Below, piece after piece: positions 26,605 through 37,862 of a stretch of DNA of 64,000 bases; position 1 is the stretch's first letter, and each line of letters opens with the position of its first letter. Both the position numbers and the translations under genes were made by a program. Source of the stretch: Erythrophleum ivorense (lineage: Eukaryota > Streptophyta > Magnoliopsida > Fabales > Fabaceae); assembly GCA_026724425.1 (NCBI GenBank), contig JAIUCV010000401.1:558001-622000 (forward strand), in the 5' to 3' direction. The notes under the pieces are model-generated. The model saw nothing but the letters and a program-made list of their open reading frames with translations. It did not search any database and was not told where the DNA came from.

Positions 26605-26790
26605 GAGTGTGGAGAGGCCAAGAACTCTTGACCATGGTGAGGATGAGCCAAGAACCCTTAAGGTTGGTTGAGATAAAGTAAAGAGTTTTCCAAAAGTAAA
26701 GTGGGCTCCCAAGAGTATGGTTGAGTCCAAAGCTCCTAAAGAATGGGCGAGGCAAGTCCAAAATCTATGAAAAAAGGTGTGAAGATAATC
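26605..26790 (+). repeat. Unit array in the LTR at 21030-28385
   Basis: Order and variants follow the array at 24530-24735: two AAGAAC(C/T)CTT units, an AAAGAGTTTTCC unit, and GGGCGAGGCAAGTCC. The two arrays sit in host and nested insert of the same subgroup. Confidence 0.8.
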
Positions 26791-28385
26791 TAAACACTTG
26801 GTGAACTCTTGAATGTCTTGTATGATTTGTTCACATCTCAAGCTTGCTTTTTAAATGTTCATGACTTCCATTTTATCCATGCATGCATTTTTAAGGCTTG
26901 TTTTGCATATATTTTGTATAATTGAATGGGAGATGAGCTATTGAAATTCTTTGAATCTCATCTCCTCCTCTCCAATGATCTCACATGCTAGGTGGACTAA
27001 GTGGACATGGTGATGGGAGCCAATTACCTTGAAGAAAGAAGATTGACAACCAAATGCTTAAGTTTTGCCACTTTAAGACCATAATTGTGTCATATGATGT
27101 ACCCCTTTGATGTATATGGTCTATGATCCCTTAGACATATGTAATTATGATATTATGTGATGTATAAATGTATGAACATGATGTATGAACCTTATAATAC
27201 AAATTAGATATGTAATGCCAAAGTATGCATTTTGGAAAGCTTGATGTAATGTGCATATGTGTGGATGGAAAGGCCAAAATGAGATGCATGGGGTTTGGGA
27301 CCATTTGGGCAGCTCACACAAGTCCTAAATGTGCTTTTAGACTTACCTAAAAGTGTTAAAACCAAAGGAAAGCCATTTGACAATTTTGGTATCCCATATG
27401 AAGCCAAAAATGACCATAATGGAACCCTATATTACTTTTTAGCCAAATAAGTTATCCTTGCTCTAAGATTTGGCATGCAATTAGTTCTCATTAAGATCTT
27501 TTTGTGAAGCTAAAGACCATAATTTTTAAAGGTCTATAGAATATTTGATGAATTTTCAAAGTTAGTAATTTTTCTAGTTTTGGTCTGCTACACTATTCAT
27601 TTGGTTCGAAAACGAATTCTATCACACAAGGCTCAAATGATGTCCAATTGCCACAAAATTTTATATAGAGAAACTAGATATTTACAGTGACTCGTGTCAA
27701 CTAGAAGCACCTTAATTGGAGGTCTAGAGAGGGAGATATAAATTTGTGAACATTTTGTCCAGTACCAGGAGTTTTGCCCAACCTGAGTTACTATTCTATT
27801 AAATTTTGAGGTATGGGTTGCCTGAGCTGGTCTAGAAATATTTTTTCCCTCTAGCTAACATCCACATCTTTCCATATTGGTATCATTTTCATGGATTTGA
27901 TTTTTTTGGAATTAATTGGATATTTTCAAAGTTTTCTGCAAAATTTTATGACAGTTCCAGAGTGCAGTTTGACCTCTGGATAATTTTGGATATCTAACAT
28001 CCTCTATAATGGATGTTATGGTTTGGACATATTTTTATTGTGAATTAGACATCTGTAGCTTTCCATAATGTCCAAAAATGTGTGATTTCTATTTTTCTAG
28101 AATTAGTTATGAAGTTTCAAAGTTTGGTCAGAAAAGGGGCCAATTCTGGTCGAAAATGCACATGGCTATTTTGAGCTTTTCCTCGATTTTCATGAGTTGT
28201 GGGCCACATTTTATGCTCCAAATGATTTGTATTTATGTAATTAAATATGGGAACATATGATATGAGATCATACAGTCCACATGACACCGAATGAAAGTTT
28301 TCTACACGACGCAGCACAATTAAATGCATAATTTTAACAGACTTTTTCTACTTCCTTCATGGATTTGAGAATGTATGGTGTTACA

Positions 28386-29075
28386 CACTGTGCTAAATCT
28401 TAACTTAGTATCTAGAGTATCTTGTAATGATCTTCAATAGTTCAAAGTGAACTTGAGATCTCTATCTGACACTATGCATCTAAGCACACCATGTAACCTC
28501 ACTATCTCCCAGATGTACAGCTAGGCTAATTTATCTAGGGTATAAGTGGCTTTCATTGCTAAAAAATGAGTTGAATTCGTTAATCTATCCACTATTACCC
28601 ATATGACATCATACCTCGATGATGTTCTGGGAAAACCCATGAAAAAATCTATGGCTACATGATCCCATTTCCACTTAGGGATATCTAAGGGTTGAAGTAA
28701 CCCAGCTAGCTTTTGATATTCTATCTTAACTTTCTAACATACTAGACATTAAGAGATGTATTCTACTATATCTGCTTTCATCCCAAGCCACCAAAGCCTC
28801 TCTTTCAAATCATGATACATCTTATTGTTGCCTGTGTGAATTGCATATTTTCTCTTGTGTGCCTCATTTAGTATTCTTTCTTTGATCTCTGCATTTTTAA
28901 GCACATACAGCCTATTCATATATGTCACTAGCCCATCCTTTGATAGATTGAAGTCTAGAATGCTACGCTGGGATATTTGGGATCTAATCTTTCTTATATG
29001 CTCATCTTCAGACTGGACTTCTCTTATTTAGTTCCTCAGGTCATTCTCTATTCGGGTTTCACTCATTAATAATTT
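28386..29075 (-). pseudogene. E1 pol fragment: integrase zinc-binding and core region
   Basis: Read on minus, starting within the linker before integrase: a stretch with EAHKRKYAIHTGNNKMYHDLK, WWLGMKADIVEYI and a CLVC pair gives the HHCC zinc-binding region. Then comes the core with AIDFFMGFPRT, holding the first catalytic Asp, and IVSDRDLKFT, holding the second. The Glu lies across the LTR insertion, at about 20990-21025. At least three in-frame stops (between YIS and CLVC, after CLVC, and after DKLA) make it dead. The first five bases, 28386-28390, are the right-hand target duplication. Homology stops near 29071-29077 at the deletion junction with the E2 LTR. Confidence 0.87.
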
Positions 29076-29743
29076 TACACTTTCAAGCCTTGCTTCCCTC
29101 CCTTTGCTCTCCCTCTTGTGTGCCACTCTCAACTCTCTTTGATTCTGTTTTAGCGTGTGAGAGAGTTCGTTAGGAGTTCAAACCAAATTGGGATGTTTTA
29201 ATAAGGCCATATGTCTATTTGCACAACTTTTCAACTTCGCAATTTAGTCCATCACCTTAGTTTTTACTATTTGGTTCATTTCAACCCCTTTTTGACATTC
29301 TTCTTTTCCATCATAAAATTTGGGTCTTCTAATTAATATAATGGCTTTGGTTTCACCTAAATTAGATTTAAAACCATTACAAACCACATAGTCAAAGTTT
29401 TGGTCAACTAATGGCCGAAATCCTTCACTGGAGGGGTTTTAACTATTCCCCAGGTTTCCATGATTTTAGGGCCTCTGAGAATCTAAAAAAACTCAAATTT
29501 TTCATTTAAAAAGCCCTCCTATAAGTTTTCTAAATTTTTCAAAAATTACGAAAATGCCCCACATTTTTTCGCAAATTTTTCTAGCTCTTTTAGCTTAGTT
29601 TTTCAAGTAACTTAAGCCTCACATCCTTATTTTTAGGGATCTAGATCATTATTCACATTTTGTTTGGTCTCAAATCTTTCTATTTAGGAGACCTGTTTTA
29701 GTAATTCTTAGTTTTAGGCATTTTAGCATAATCGGGTATTACA

Positions 29744-29759
29744 TTTCACCCCCTTTAAA
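29744..29759 (-). other. Polypurine tract of E2
   Basis: On minus, AAAGGGGGTGAAA precedes the LTR start TGTAATACCC. It matches the tract of E3 at 37848-37862, with one G fewer in the run. Confidence 0.87.
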
Positions 29760-31190
29760 AATAAATTTTGTGCTCAAAATTTCAAGATACATACCTTAGC
29801 TGAAGAGTTGGGGATATTGCTTCCTCATATCTTCCTCCAATTCTCAGGTAGTCTCCTCAGATGACAGACCCTTCCAGACTACTTTCACTAAAGGAATGTT
29901 GTTGTTTCTCAATTGTTTGAGCTTTGCATCTACAATTCTCTCTGGTATCACTACATTGGAAAGATTTTCCTACAATTGAACACAATCATATTTTATGACA
30001 CGTGAAGGGTCTTGTAAGTACTTTTTCAACTGGGAGATGTGAAAAATATTATGGATATGGGCTAGGTTAGAAGGTAAGGCTATTCGATAGGCCATAGGTG
30101 TAATTTTCTCAAGGATCTCAAATGGATTGATAAACTTAGAACTAAGCTTTCTTACCTTAATACACCAACCTACACCATTCACTGGAGACACCTAAATGAA
30201 TACATGGTCTCCAATCTCAAACTCTAAGGGCCTTCTTCTTTTATTAGCATAACTTTTTAGTCTACTCTGGGCTATGAAGAGTTTCTTCCTAATAAATTCT
30301 ATCTACTTAGTAGTTTAGTCCACAATTTCAGGTCCTATTAGACTCCTCTCACCTTACTTAACCCAACACAGAGGGCATTTACACTTTCTCCCATACAAAG
30401 CCTCATAAGGGGCCATTTGAATATTAGAATGGTAACTATTATTATATGAAAACTCTGCTAATGCCGAATACACATCCTAGTTACCCCTCATCTCTAACAC
30501 ACACCCCCTCAACATGTCTTCCAAGTTTTGGATGGTCCTCTTCGTCTAACGATCTATCTAGAGGTGATATGCAGTACTAAATTGCAACCTAGTCCCTAAA
30601 GCACTCTGTAATGACCTCCAAAATTTCAATGTGAACTAAGCATCTCTATTTGATAATATGTATTGGGTATCTTGTGAAGTCACACGATTTCTCTTATATA
30701 CACTTAGGCAAATTTATTGAATGTGTAAGTAGCCTAGATAGCCAAAAAGTGTGCAAACTTTGGTAATCTATCAACAACTACCCAAATAGCATCATGTATA
30801 GAGGATATCCGAGGTAACCCCATGATAAAATTCATAGCTATACTATCTCACTTCAACTCAAGGATATCTAGCGGTTGTAGCAACCCAGCTGGTCTCTGGT
30901 GCTCTATTTTCACCCTCTAACACTAGGCATCTAACCACATAGTTGGCTATGTCACTTTTCATTCCTGGCCACTATAATAGTCTTTCCAAGTCTTGATACA
31001 TCTTAGTGGCACTTAGATGGATAATATACTTACTCTTATATGCCTCTTCTAAAATTCTTTCTCTCAATTCATCCTGATTAGGCACACATATTCTACCTCG
31101 GTAAACTATCATACCATCCATAGACATCCTGAAATTTGAGGTCCTATTTTGGGAAATCTTACTCTTGGCCTGTTTTAAGAACTCATCCTC
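29760..31190 (-). pseudogene. E2 integrase and chromodomain, decayed
   Basis: On minus the zinc-binding region reads EEAYKSKYIIHLSATKMYQD, then a stop, then WPGMKSDIANYVVRC; the second Cys pair is damaged (CLVLE). The C-terminal block at 29970-30191 reads SPVNGVGWCIKVRKLSSKFINPFEIL and ends HISQLKKYLQDPSRV. The chromodomain follows at about 29800-29960, with NIPLVKVVWKGLSSEETT, then a stop in place of the conserved Trp, then ELEEDMRKQYPQLF. Integrase joins the element DNA to the host and the chromodomain directs it to chromatin. Neither can work here. The same region in E1 is at 28386-29075 plus 20214-21029. Confidence 0.88.
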
Positions 31191-31900
31191 TCTTTGGACA
31201 TCTATGATCTAGTCTTTGAATTCATTCTCAATTCAAGTTTCACTCAAATATAATTTACCCGACATTAGATGACAAGAGAGGTTTATATTTCTAAACTTCT
31301 TTATGAGTTCCAGTTCCCTAATCATCATATGGGCTATATGGATGGCTTTTCTACTCAAGGCATTAACCACCACATTGGCCTTACCTAGATGATATTTCAA
31401 AGTGTAATCATAATATTTCAAAAATTTTATCCATCTTTATTGCCTCATATTCAATTCTTTCTTATCAAATAAGTATTTTAGACTCTTTTGGTTACTATAA
31501 ATTTATATCCTAGCCCTATCAATTAATGTCTCCAGATTTTGAGGGCAAACACCACTGTGGCTAACTCTAAATTGTGCTTGGGATAATTCTCCTCATAAGG
31601 CCTCAACTGTTTAGAGGCATATGCTACTACTATACCTTACTGCATCTACACACATCCTAACCATTTTCTCGAGACATCACTATAAATCACAAATGGTTCA
31701 CTAGGGTCAAGGATAATTAGTACAGGGGTAGTGGTCAATCAGAGTTTCAACTCTTAGAAACCCCTTTGACATTTATCATCCCACACAAAAGGAGTCTCTT
31801 TCCTAGTCAACCTCGTTAGTGGCAAGGCTATCTGAGAAAATCCCTAAATGAACCGTCTATAATAGCCCACCAAACCTAGAAAACTCTTAACCTTAGTGAT
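31191..31900 (-). pseudogene. E2 RNase H region, decayed
   Basis: On minus the link after RT reads CQRGF with stops, then TTTPVLIILDPSEPFVI. The RNase H region follows, with an LGCV stretch, YASKQLRPYEENYPKHNLELATVVFALKIWRH, and near 31233-31421 YDYTLKYHLGKANVVVNALSRKA. RNase H removes the RNA template during reverse transcription. The last motif is normally ADALSRK, so its Asp is now Asn, and several stops interrupt the middle. Confidence 0.83.
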
Positions 31901-32750
31901 TGTTCTAAGTCTATCCTATTATAATATGGCCTCTAGTTTACGGGGATTAATAGCAACCCTCGCCTGTGATATCACATGACCTAAGAATTTTACCTCAATT
32001 AGCCAAAACTCATATTTACTAAGTTTGGTGTATAACCTTTTGTTTCTCAAGGTCTCTAGGTCTAGTCTCAAATGTCTCTCATGCTCCTTAAAGGATCTGG
32101 AGTATACTAGGATATCATTAATTAAGACCACAACAAATTTATCTAAATGTAGTTTGAATACCCTGTTTATATAATCCATGAACACAATGGGCACATTCAT
32201 CAACTCGAATGGCATCATTAGGAACTCATAGTGCCCATATCTCCTTCTAAAGGTTAACTTTGAGACATCTTCAGTTCTCACTTTCAACTGGTGGTACCCA
32301 GATCTAAGATCTATCTTGGGAAATAGAGATACCCCAGCTAACTAATCTAACAAGTCATCTATTCTAGGGAGAGGATATTTATTCTTGATGGTAACTTTAT
32401 TTAACTCTCTCTAATTTATACACAATGTCAAGAAACTATCTTTCTTCTTCACAAATAATACCAGAGCTCTCTAGGGTGAAACACTAGGGTGTATAAACCC
32501 TTTCTCTAGCAACTTTTCTATTTGCTTTTTCAACTCAGCAAACTCGGTGGGAACCATCTTATAAGGAGCCTTGGATATTGTTCTTGCCCCAGGCACTAAT
32601 TGTATAGGGAATTCTATTTCTCGCTTGGGTGGTATATCGCTAAAATCAAAATCTTTGGGGAAAACCTCCAGGAATTTCCTAACCATAGGGATCTTCTTTA
32701 TCCCTTCCTTTACTGTAATCCATATAAAGAAAAATACTAACAACCCTTAA
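31901..32750 (-). pseudogene. E2 reverse transcriptase, decayed
   Basis: The N-terminal part at 32471-32743 reads FPIQLVPGARTISKAPYKMVP and LKKQIEKLLEKGFIHPSVSP, typical of Ty3/gypsy RT. A stop follows near 32475. The palm part at 31919-32287 has YGHYEFLMMPFELMNVP and then VVLINDILVYS, where the family has F-I-D-D. The first catalytic Asp is Asn (codon at 32117-32119); the second is kept (32114-32116). The thumb-side KYEFWLIEVKFLGHVIS is easy to recognise. It copied the element RNA to DNA; this copy is dead. Confidence 0.92.
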
Positions 32751-33189
32751 CATCCATGTTCTAAGTGTCTCTCAGCCTAGGCAATAGTCAAGAAGGATAA
32801 CTCAGCCCCTATCCTAGGTACAGTCCCACAAGTAGGTAAGGAGATGGTTTTATATTCACAATCAAGTACAGCATTATTCCTAGCCATCCAATTCATGCCA
32901 ACAATCAAATCAATGTCATGGAAGGGCATGCAAATCAAGTTAGTAGTGGTATGACAATGGTTAAATTATACAATGACATTCAAGTATACATGGGAAGTAA
33001 CAATGTGGCCTCTAATAAGGGTGATGACAGATATATCAAATGGTAAAGTACTAACAGCTAAACCCAATTTCCTAAGACAATCATAGGATATAAATGAGTG
33101 ATTAGCACTTAAGTCAAACATAGTAACTACAGGAAAGCCATTCACTATAAGTGTACCTCGGATCAAATTAGGAGACCATTAGCCTCATA
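32751..33189 (-). pseudogene. E2 aspartic protease, decayed
   Basis: The open stretch 32966-33166 on minus reads GTLIVNGFPVVTMFDLSANHSFISYDCLRKLGL. The family active site is D-S/T-G-A-x-H-S-F-I-S; here it is D-L-S-A-N-H-S-F-I-S. The catalytic Asp is present but the conserved Gly is lost. It would cut the Gag-Pol polyprotein. Towards 32760-32960 a weaker stretch holds the NPIHDIDLIVGMNWM-type region in decayed form. Confidence 0.85.
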
Positions 33190-34306
33190 GTGAGTGAAGG
33201 CTTTGCCTTAGGTTTGTAGCCTAGATGGAGGCACTGTCTCTATTTGTGGGCAATTTCTAGCAATGTGCCCTGACATCCCACACTTGAAACATGTCACTGG
33301 GGATGGCTGGGTCTTATGAGGCTACACTTTCTTACCCTTCTGTGGCCTTCTGTTCCATTGCGCCTTGCCTATTCTCTTATTACTAGGTGTTATACTGGTA
33401 CTTTTCTCAAGTCTTGGTCTTTTCAATTCTTGAGCCCCTCTCTAGCTAATTGAAGTCATAGCAGGCATAATGTCTCATAGGTTATTTTTAATTACCTTGC
33501 TGATCTCCACAAGGGCATTAAAGTTTCTGATATGCTATAGAGTGACTCTGTCTCTGATTAGGGGCTTCAACCTAGTCTCAAATTACCATATCTCTAAGGT
33601 TCATCATCATATCTTTGGAGGTAAAAAGAATACGAAAACAACTCAATAAACTTGGCTACATACTGATGTATAAACATCTCATTTGTCTGCTTCATCCCTA
33701 TAAATTCCATCTCTTTCTATTTTCTCACTGAACTAGGGAAGTATTTTTTGTAGAATTCCACCAAGAAGTTTTTCCAATTAATTTAAACATGCTTGGTCTA
33801 CATTAGGGGTTTTGTGCTACACCACCACCTGTCGGCTTCCTTTTCTAGCATGAAAGTGGTGAACTGAGCTTTTTGCCCTGAGGTACAATCTATCACTACA
33901 AATATTTTGTCTAATTGCCTAACCCATGACTCTACTTTATTTACATCTAACTCTCCATCAAATGAAGGTGGACCATTCTTTCTGAACTAATTTAATAATT
34001 TCTAAATAGGCATTTGGGTCTGAGCTGACTCTTATAGAGGTGTTGGCAAAATGTTAGAAGTAGATGGCTAGGACACAAGAGCTTCTCTCCTAATCTCTTC
34101 TAGCCTAGCTAGGGCATTCTATAGCTACATAATCATCTCGTGCTGCTACTATTGTGTAATATACTTCTGTTGCTCTAACATTTCCTGTTGTTGCTCTATC
34201 ATGGCTTGTTGTCTATCTAATCTCTCTATAATGGTGCACAAAGGGTCCTTAGGATCAACCACTTAGCCCTAGGTGGCCTGCCCCTGCCTCGTGTAATATT
34301 CACCAT
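33190..34306 (-). pseudogene. E2 gag with zinc knuckle, decayed
   Basis: A start codon at 34304-34306 gives MVNITRGRGRPP on minus, then stops, then a Gln-rich stretch with QQAMIEQQQEMLEQQ that may form a coiled coil. The capsid part near 33600-33740 has EFIGMKQTNEMFIHQYVAKFIELF, the retrotransposon gag signature. The zinc knuckle CFKCGMSGHIARNCP at 33247-33291 has the intact C-x2-C-x4-H-x4-C pattern. Gag forms the particle and binds the element RNA. Several stops near the N-terminus and in the middle break the frame. Confidence 0.88.
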
Positions 34307-34439
34307 CTTATCTAAAAGGAACCACAATCTTTAGTATACAATTGTATTTCAAGCACTTATGCATATGCATTCCACTACTTCCATGGCAATTCACACAATT
34401 CAAGAGCCAATCACCAAGCAAAAGTGCCTAAACCTTTAC

Positions 34440-34451
34440 TCTAATACCAAT
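34440..34451 (-). other. Primer-binding site of E2
   Basis: On minus, five bases after the LTR end, the sequence is TGGTATTAGAGT. It matches the complement of the plant initiator-Met tRNA 3' end (TGGTATCAGAGC) except for decay. Its position inside the LTR fixes the element direction and marks the LTR at 34457-37847 as the 5' LTR of E2. Confidence 0.85.
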
Positions 34452-34456
34452 AAATA

Positions 34457-37400
34457 TAATACCTTAACTCATAAACTTTAACTAACAACATTCAACACAA
34501 ACCATACATAATTACATGTCTTTAGCAACCCTTGCAACAGAAACATTGTATATTAGACACCAAAATCATTCATTGTTGCTCACAAGAGTCATTTAACTTA
34601 TCCTCAAATCATTTTCATCCATAATATACTCAATCATATCAGAAACATCACCATTCATTACACAAACCACAGACTTTGAACCAAAATGGAAGGAGAACCA
34701 GTTTTGCTCTTAGGTTTGCCATCATAAGTTTTTGACATGAAATTTGAAAATTCATAACTAATTCTAGAAAAATCAAAATCATGCATATGATAACTTTATA
34801 GAAAGATTTAAATGTTTCCTAATGAGTAAAAATAATTCTAAACCAAGATAGAAGCATTTAGCCCACAAAAAGTAATAGAACATTAACTCATGTCATTTCT
34901 CGGACAACTCCAAGACATGTAACTTTCAAATTTTGGTTCTCCCTATACAGAGCTCCAAATAAGGTGATCTCACTGGCTATGAAAGCTTATGCTGTCTACT
35001 TGATTCTTGTAAAAATTTATGTTCATTGGATTTCATTTGACCCACAAGAGACCTTAGAATTGAAATTAACCACATAAATAGTGCCTAGACCAATTCTGCA
35101 TAATTTGACAAACTTTGAAAAATCATAATAAATTTTATAGAGCTTCAAATTGAGTGCTCTTTCACTCTGTGAAAAGCTCTAGATGAGGCCTATATTCATG
35201 CCAAGACTAGTTCATTTGGTTAAACTTTGGTTCAACTAAAAAATATGGCACTTTTTGGTACCAATTTGGATAAAAAATGTGCCAAATGGTCTTCTATCAC
35301 TTCCATGACCATTTGACCATGTTCCATAGCATAAACACAACATATATAAGCATTCCAAATGGTCTAAATCATCATAAACCTCAAACTCACTATTCCACAA
35401 GGGTAAATACACATTAAAGAATAGGCTTTCAAATGCCAAAATCATACAATTTCTCATATGTGGCTCCAAATATGATCATACACTACATTTGCATACTTTT
35501 ACAATTGTTCAATTATTTACATCTCAAAAATAACTCATACATACAAACTTTAACATTTAATTACATCAAAAAAATAAGCTATTGTTAAGAGATAGCTTCC
35601 TAAGCTCCTTGGTTCCCATTTTTGCTTTCTTAGACTCCACCTAGACATGGTTAGATAGAAGATGGAAGGGGTAAGATTCATGGAATCTCAATAGCTCATA
35701 CACACTTTCAAGTAAGCATATAGGCATATAATCCTATCAAGCAACACAAGTATACATCCACCATAACAAGAGTCACAAAAACCACATTTTCCATATTATC
35801 AAAACAAGTCAAAGTCAAGATCAAGTTATAGGGACTTTTGGTCTAGCCTCACCCTATTTTTGGGACTTTTGGATTAGCCTCACTCTTTTTTCTAGGGACT
35901 TTTAACCTAGCCTCACTCATCCTTGAGACTCTTGGCCTTGTCTCACCTATTCTTAGGGACTTTTGACTTCACCTCACCCATTCCAAGGAACTTTTAGTGC
36001 AACCTCACCTATAAGAACAATTTCACAAACAAAAGCCAATCTAAGAAACATAATGGTACCATTATAATCAAGAAATGGAAAATGGCATGTCTCAAGATTT
36101 AAATACACATACAAGCATTCAATAACAATTATACAACCATAAAATGCACATAAGAAAGGATGGGGAGCTACCTTGGTTCAAGAAGATAGATTCTTCCTTT
36201 GTTTCCTTACTTCCTTAGCTTGGCCTCACATCCACACATAGGAGGGACTTGATTCACTTGGCCTAGACACATCAAACAAGATGCAATTCAATCGTTGGAA
36301 CCATCTCTAGCTTCATATAAACACTACACAAACTATATCTAGCTTATGGCACCATTATGGTTCCATATAAGGCATAATGAAGCAACTTATGTAATTCAAG
36401 ATCTTAGCTCCCATTCCTCACTCAATCTAGGTCACATGACTCCATTCAAACTCATTAGAATTATCTCCAACTTAATCAAAGGAGCCTAGTAACAAATTGC
36501 CTCTTCATGCACAATGGAACCTAAAATTTTCAACTTTCAAATTATGGTTTCTAGATTTAAACCAATAATTCCTTTGGTGTCTATAATTCATATCTAGACC
36601 ACTTTAAAACCTTGTGATTAAAGAAAACAATCCCTCGGTGCTCTCTTCCCTCCTTGGCTAAGAATCACCCATACTTGGGAGCCTATGGAGTTTTTTTTCA
36701 ATTTCCTAGGGGATTAGACATCCATGAAGCTTCCTTGATGTCTTGAGAGCTCCTACATACTATTAGACAACCCAAATTAACCTTAGAAAGCTTCATAGTT
36801 GTCAAGGTGTAACTAAATCCCTAGTTATTATAACTTGGTATCTAATGTTTCATTTTGATTCCTAATTGCTTTATTAGATTCCCCATGCCTCAAAGCCTCA
36901 CTTACTATCATGTTTAGATCAGAATTGGACCCCTATTATACAACCCCTATTTAAACTGAAACCATAAAGGAAGAAGAAATCAAGAAGTAATTATACTATG
37001 ATTTGCTTACCTTATTTATGAGCCTTTCAAGGGAGCTTCCTAATGCTACCAGGAGCACTTCCAAATCCTTTTTTCCCTCTCCTGAACCAACCATATATTA
37101 GCACTAAATTAATCACTAAAACTATGAGAAGGAAGACGAAGAAAAGGGAAAAAGCTTAACAAAGTAAGGAATAGGAAAAAGTGGCTAAATTTTACACTTT
37201 CAAGGCTTGCTTCCTCCTTCCTTTGCTTTCCCTCTTATGCACCACTCTCAGCTCTCTTTGATTCTATTTTAGCATGTGAGAAAGTCCATTAGGAGGTCAG
37301 ATCAAATTGGGATGTTTTAATAAGGCCATGTGTCCATTTGCACAACTTTTCAACTTTATAATTTAGTTCATCGTCTTAGTTTTTACCATTTGGGTTCATT

Positions 37401-37847
37401 TCAACCCCTTTTCGAAATCCATCTTTTCCATTATAAAATTTGGATCCTCTAATTTATAAAATGGCTTTAGCTTCACCCAAATTAGATTTAAAACCATTCT
37501 GAATCATTTGGTTAAAATTTCAGTCAATCAATAACCGAAATCACTCACCGGAGGAGTTTCAACTGTTCCCGTGATTTCCCCTTCGAGAACCTCAGAAAGC
37601 TTAAATTTTATGTTGCCCTCTTGTGAGTTTTCTAATTTTTTCAAAAATTATGAAATTGCCCCACATTCTTTCATAAAGTTTTTCTAGCTTTTCTGGCTTA
37701 GTTTTTAGGTAACTCAAGCCTCACATCCTTATTTTTAGGGGTCTAGATCATTATTCACATTTCATTTGGTCTCGAATCTTTCTATTTAAAAGACTTGCTT
37801 TAGTAATTCCTATAATTTTAGGCATTTTAGCATAACTGGGTATTACA
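34457..37847 (-). mobile_element. 5' LTR of E2 and 3' LTR of E3 (A-III)
   Basis: This 3,391-bp LTR has internal sequence on both sides. On minus, E3 pol and a polypurine tract lead into its start at 37847, and its end at 34457 (TATAATACC on plus, decayed from TGTAATGCC) is followed by the primer site and gag of E2. One LTR shared by two internal regions marks a tandem element. Unlike most neighbours it is uninterrupted. It has the unit array (35825-36015) and a hairpin relative near 35673-35690. Confidence 0.9.
35825..36015 (-). repeat. Unit array in the shared A-III LTR
   Basis: Six units on minus: repeated AAAAGTCCC and GGGTGAGGC-A. This array keeps the AAAAGTCCCT form, like 7646 and 47265. 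Confidence 0.85.
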
Positions 37848-37862
37848 TTTCACCCCCCTTAA
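37848..37862 (-). other. Polypurine tract of E3
   Basis: On minus, TTAAGGGGGGTGAAA runs directly into TGTAATACCC at 37847. The six-G run is as in E1. Confidence 0.88.

Larger units (their letters stand above)
21030..28385 (+). mobile_element. A-I solo LTR inside E1 integrase, itself split
   Basis: It starts TGCAATATCCGG at 21030, two transitions from the A-I start, and closes TATGGTGTTACA at 28385. Own segments are 21030-22626 and about 26300-28385, about 3.68 kb. The flanking five bases are tgttg and cactg, differing only by transitions. Integrase homology runs up to both edges and joins in register, which supports the boundaries independently. It carries a palindromic TATA box at 21618-21633. 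Confidence 0.88.
16798..29075 (-). mobile_element. Chromovirus E1: 3' LTR plus partial pol, 5' part deleted
   Basis: On the minus strand this element reads integrase, chromodomain, polypurine tract (20200-20213), then the 3' LTR from 20199 to 16798. It inserted in a B LTR; the bases before 16798 are actaa. Its integrase region is split by an A-I LTR at 21030-28385. Coding homology ends abruptly near 29075, where it joins the E2 LTR. Everything upstream on its own strand (RNase H, RT, protease, gag, 5' LTR) is gone. Confidence 0.85.
1988..29743 (-). mobile_element. 3' LTR of chromovirus E2 (A-III), split by nested insertions and shortened
   Basis: Visible LTR segments are 1988-3630 and about 29077-29743. 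On the minus strand the LTR starts at 29743 with TGTAATACCC, directly after a polypurine tract, and ends at 1988. Both segments align by eye with the 5' LTR at 34457-37847: 1988-3630 matches about 34457-36108, and 29077-29743 matches about 37189-37847. About 1.1 kb of the LTR middle is missing, so this is one LTR split by a B LTR at 3631 and then trimmed by a deletion ending near 29077. The left segment holds the 30-bp unit array (about 3345-3545). Joining the two segments into one LTR is inference from the matching coordinates. Confidence 0.75.
29744..34456 (-). mobile_element. Internal region of chromovirus E2
   Basis: These 4,713 bp lie between the 3' LTR (ending 29743) and the 5' LTR (from 34457). 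On minus the order is primer-binding site, gag with zinc knuckle, protease, reverse transcriptase, RNase H, integrase, chromodomain, polypurine tract. This order, with integrase last and followed by a chromodomain, is that of Ty3/gypsy chromoviruses. It is the only nearly complete internal region in the window. Many stops and lost catalytic residues show it is inactive. Confidence 0.92.
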
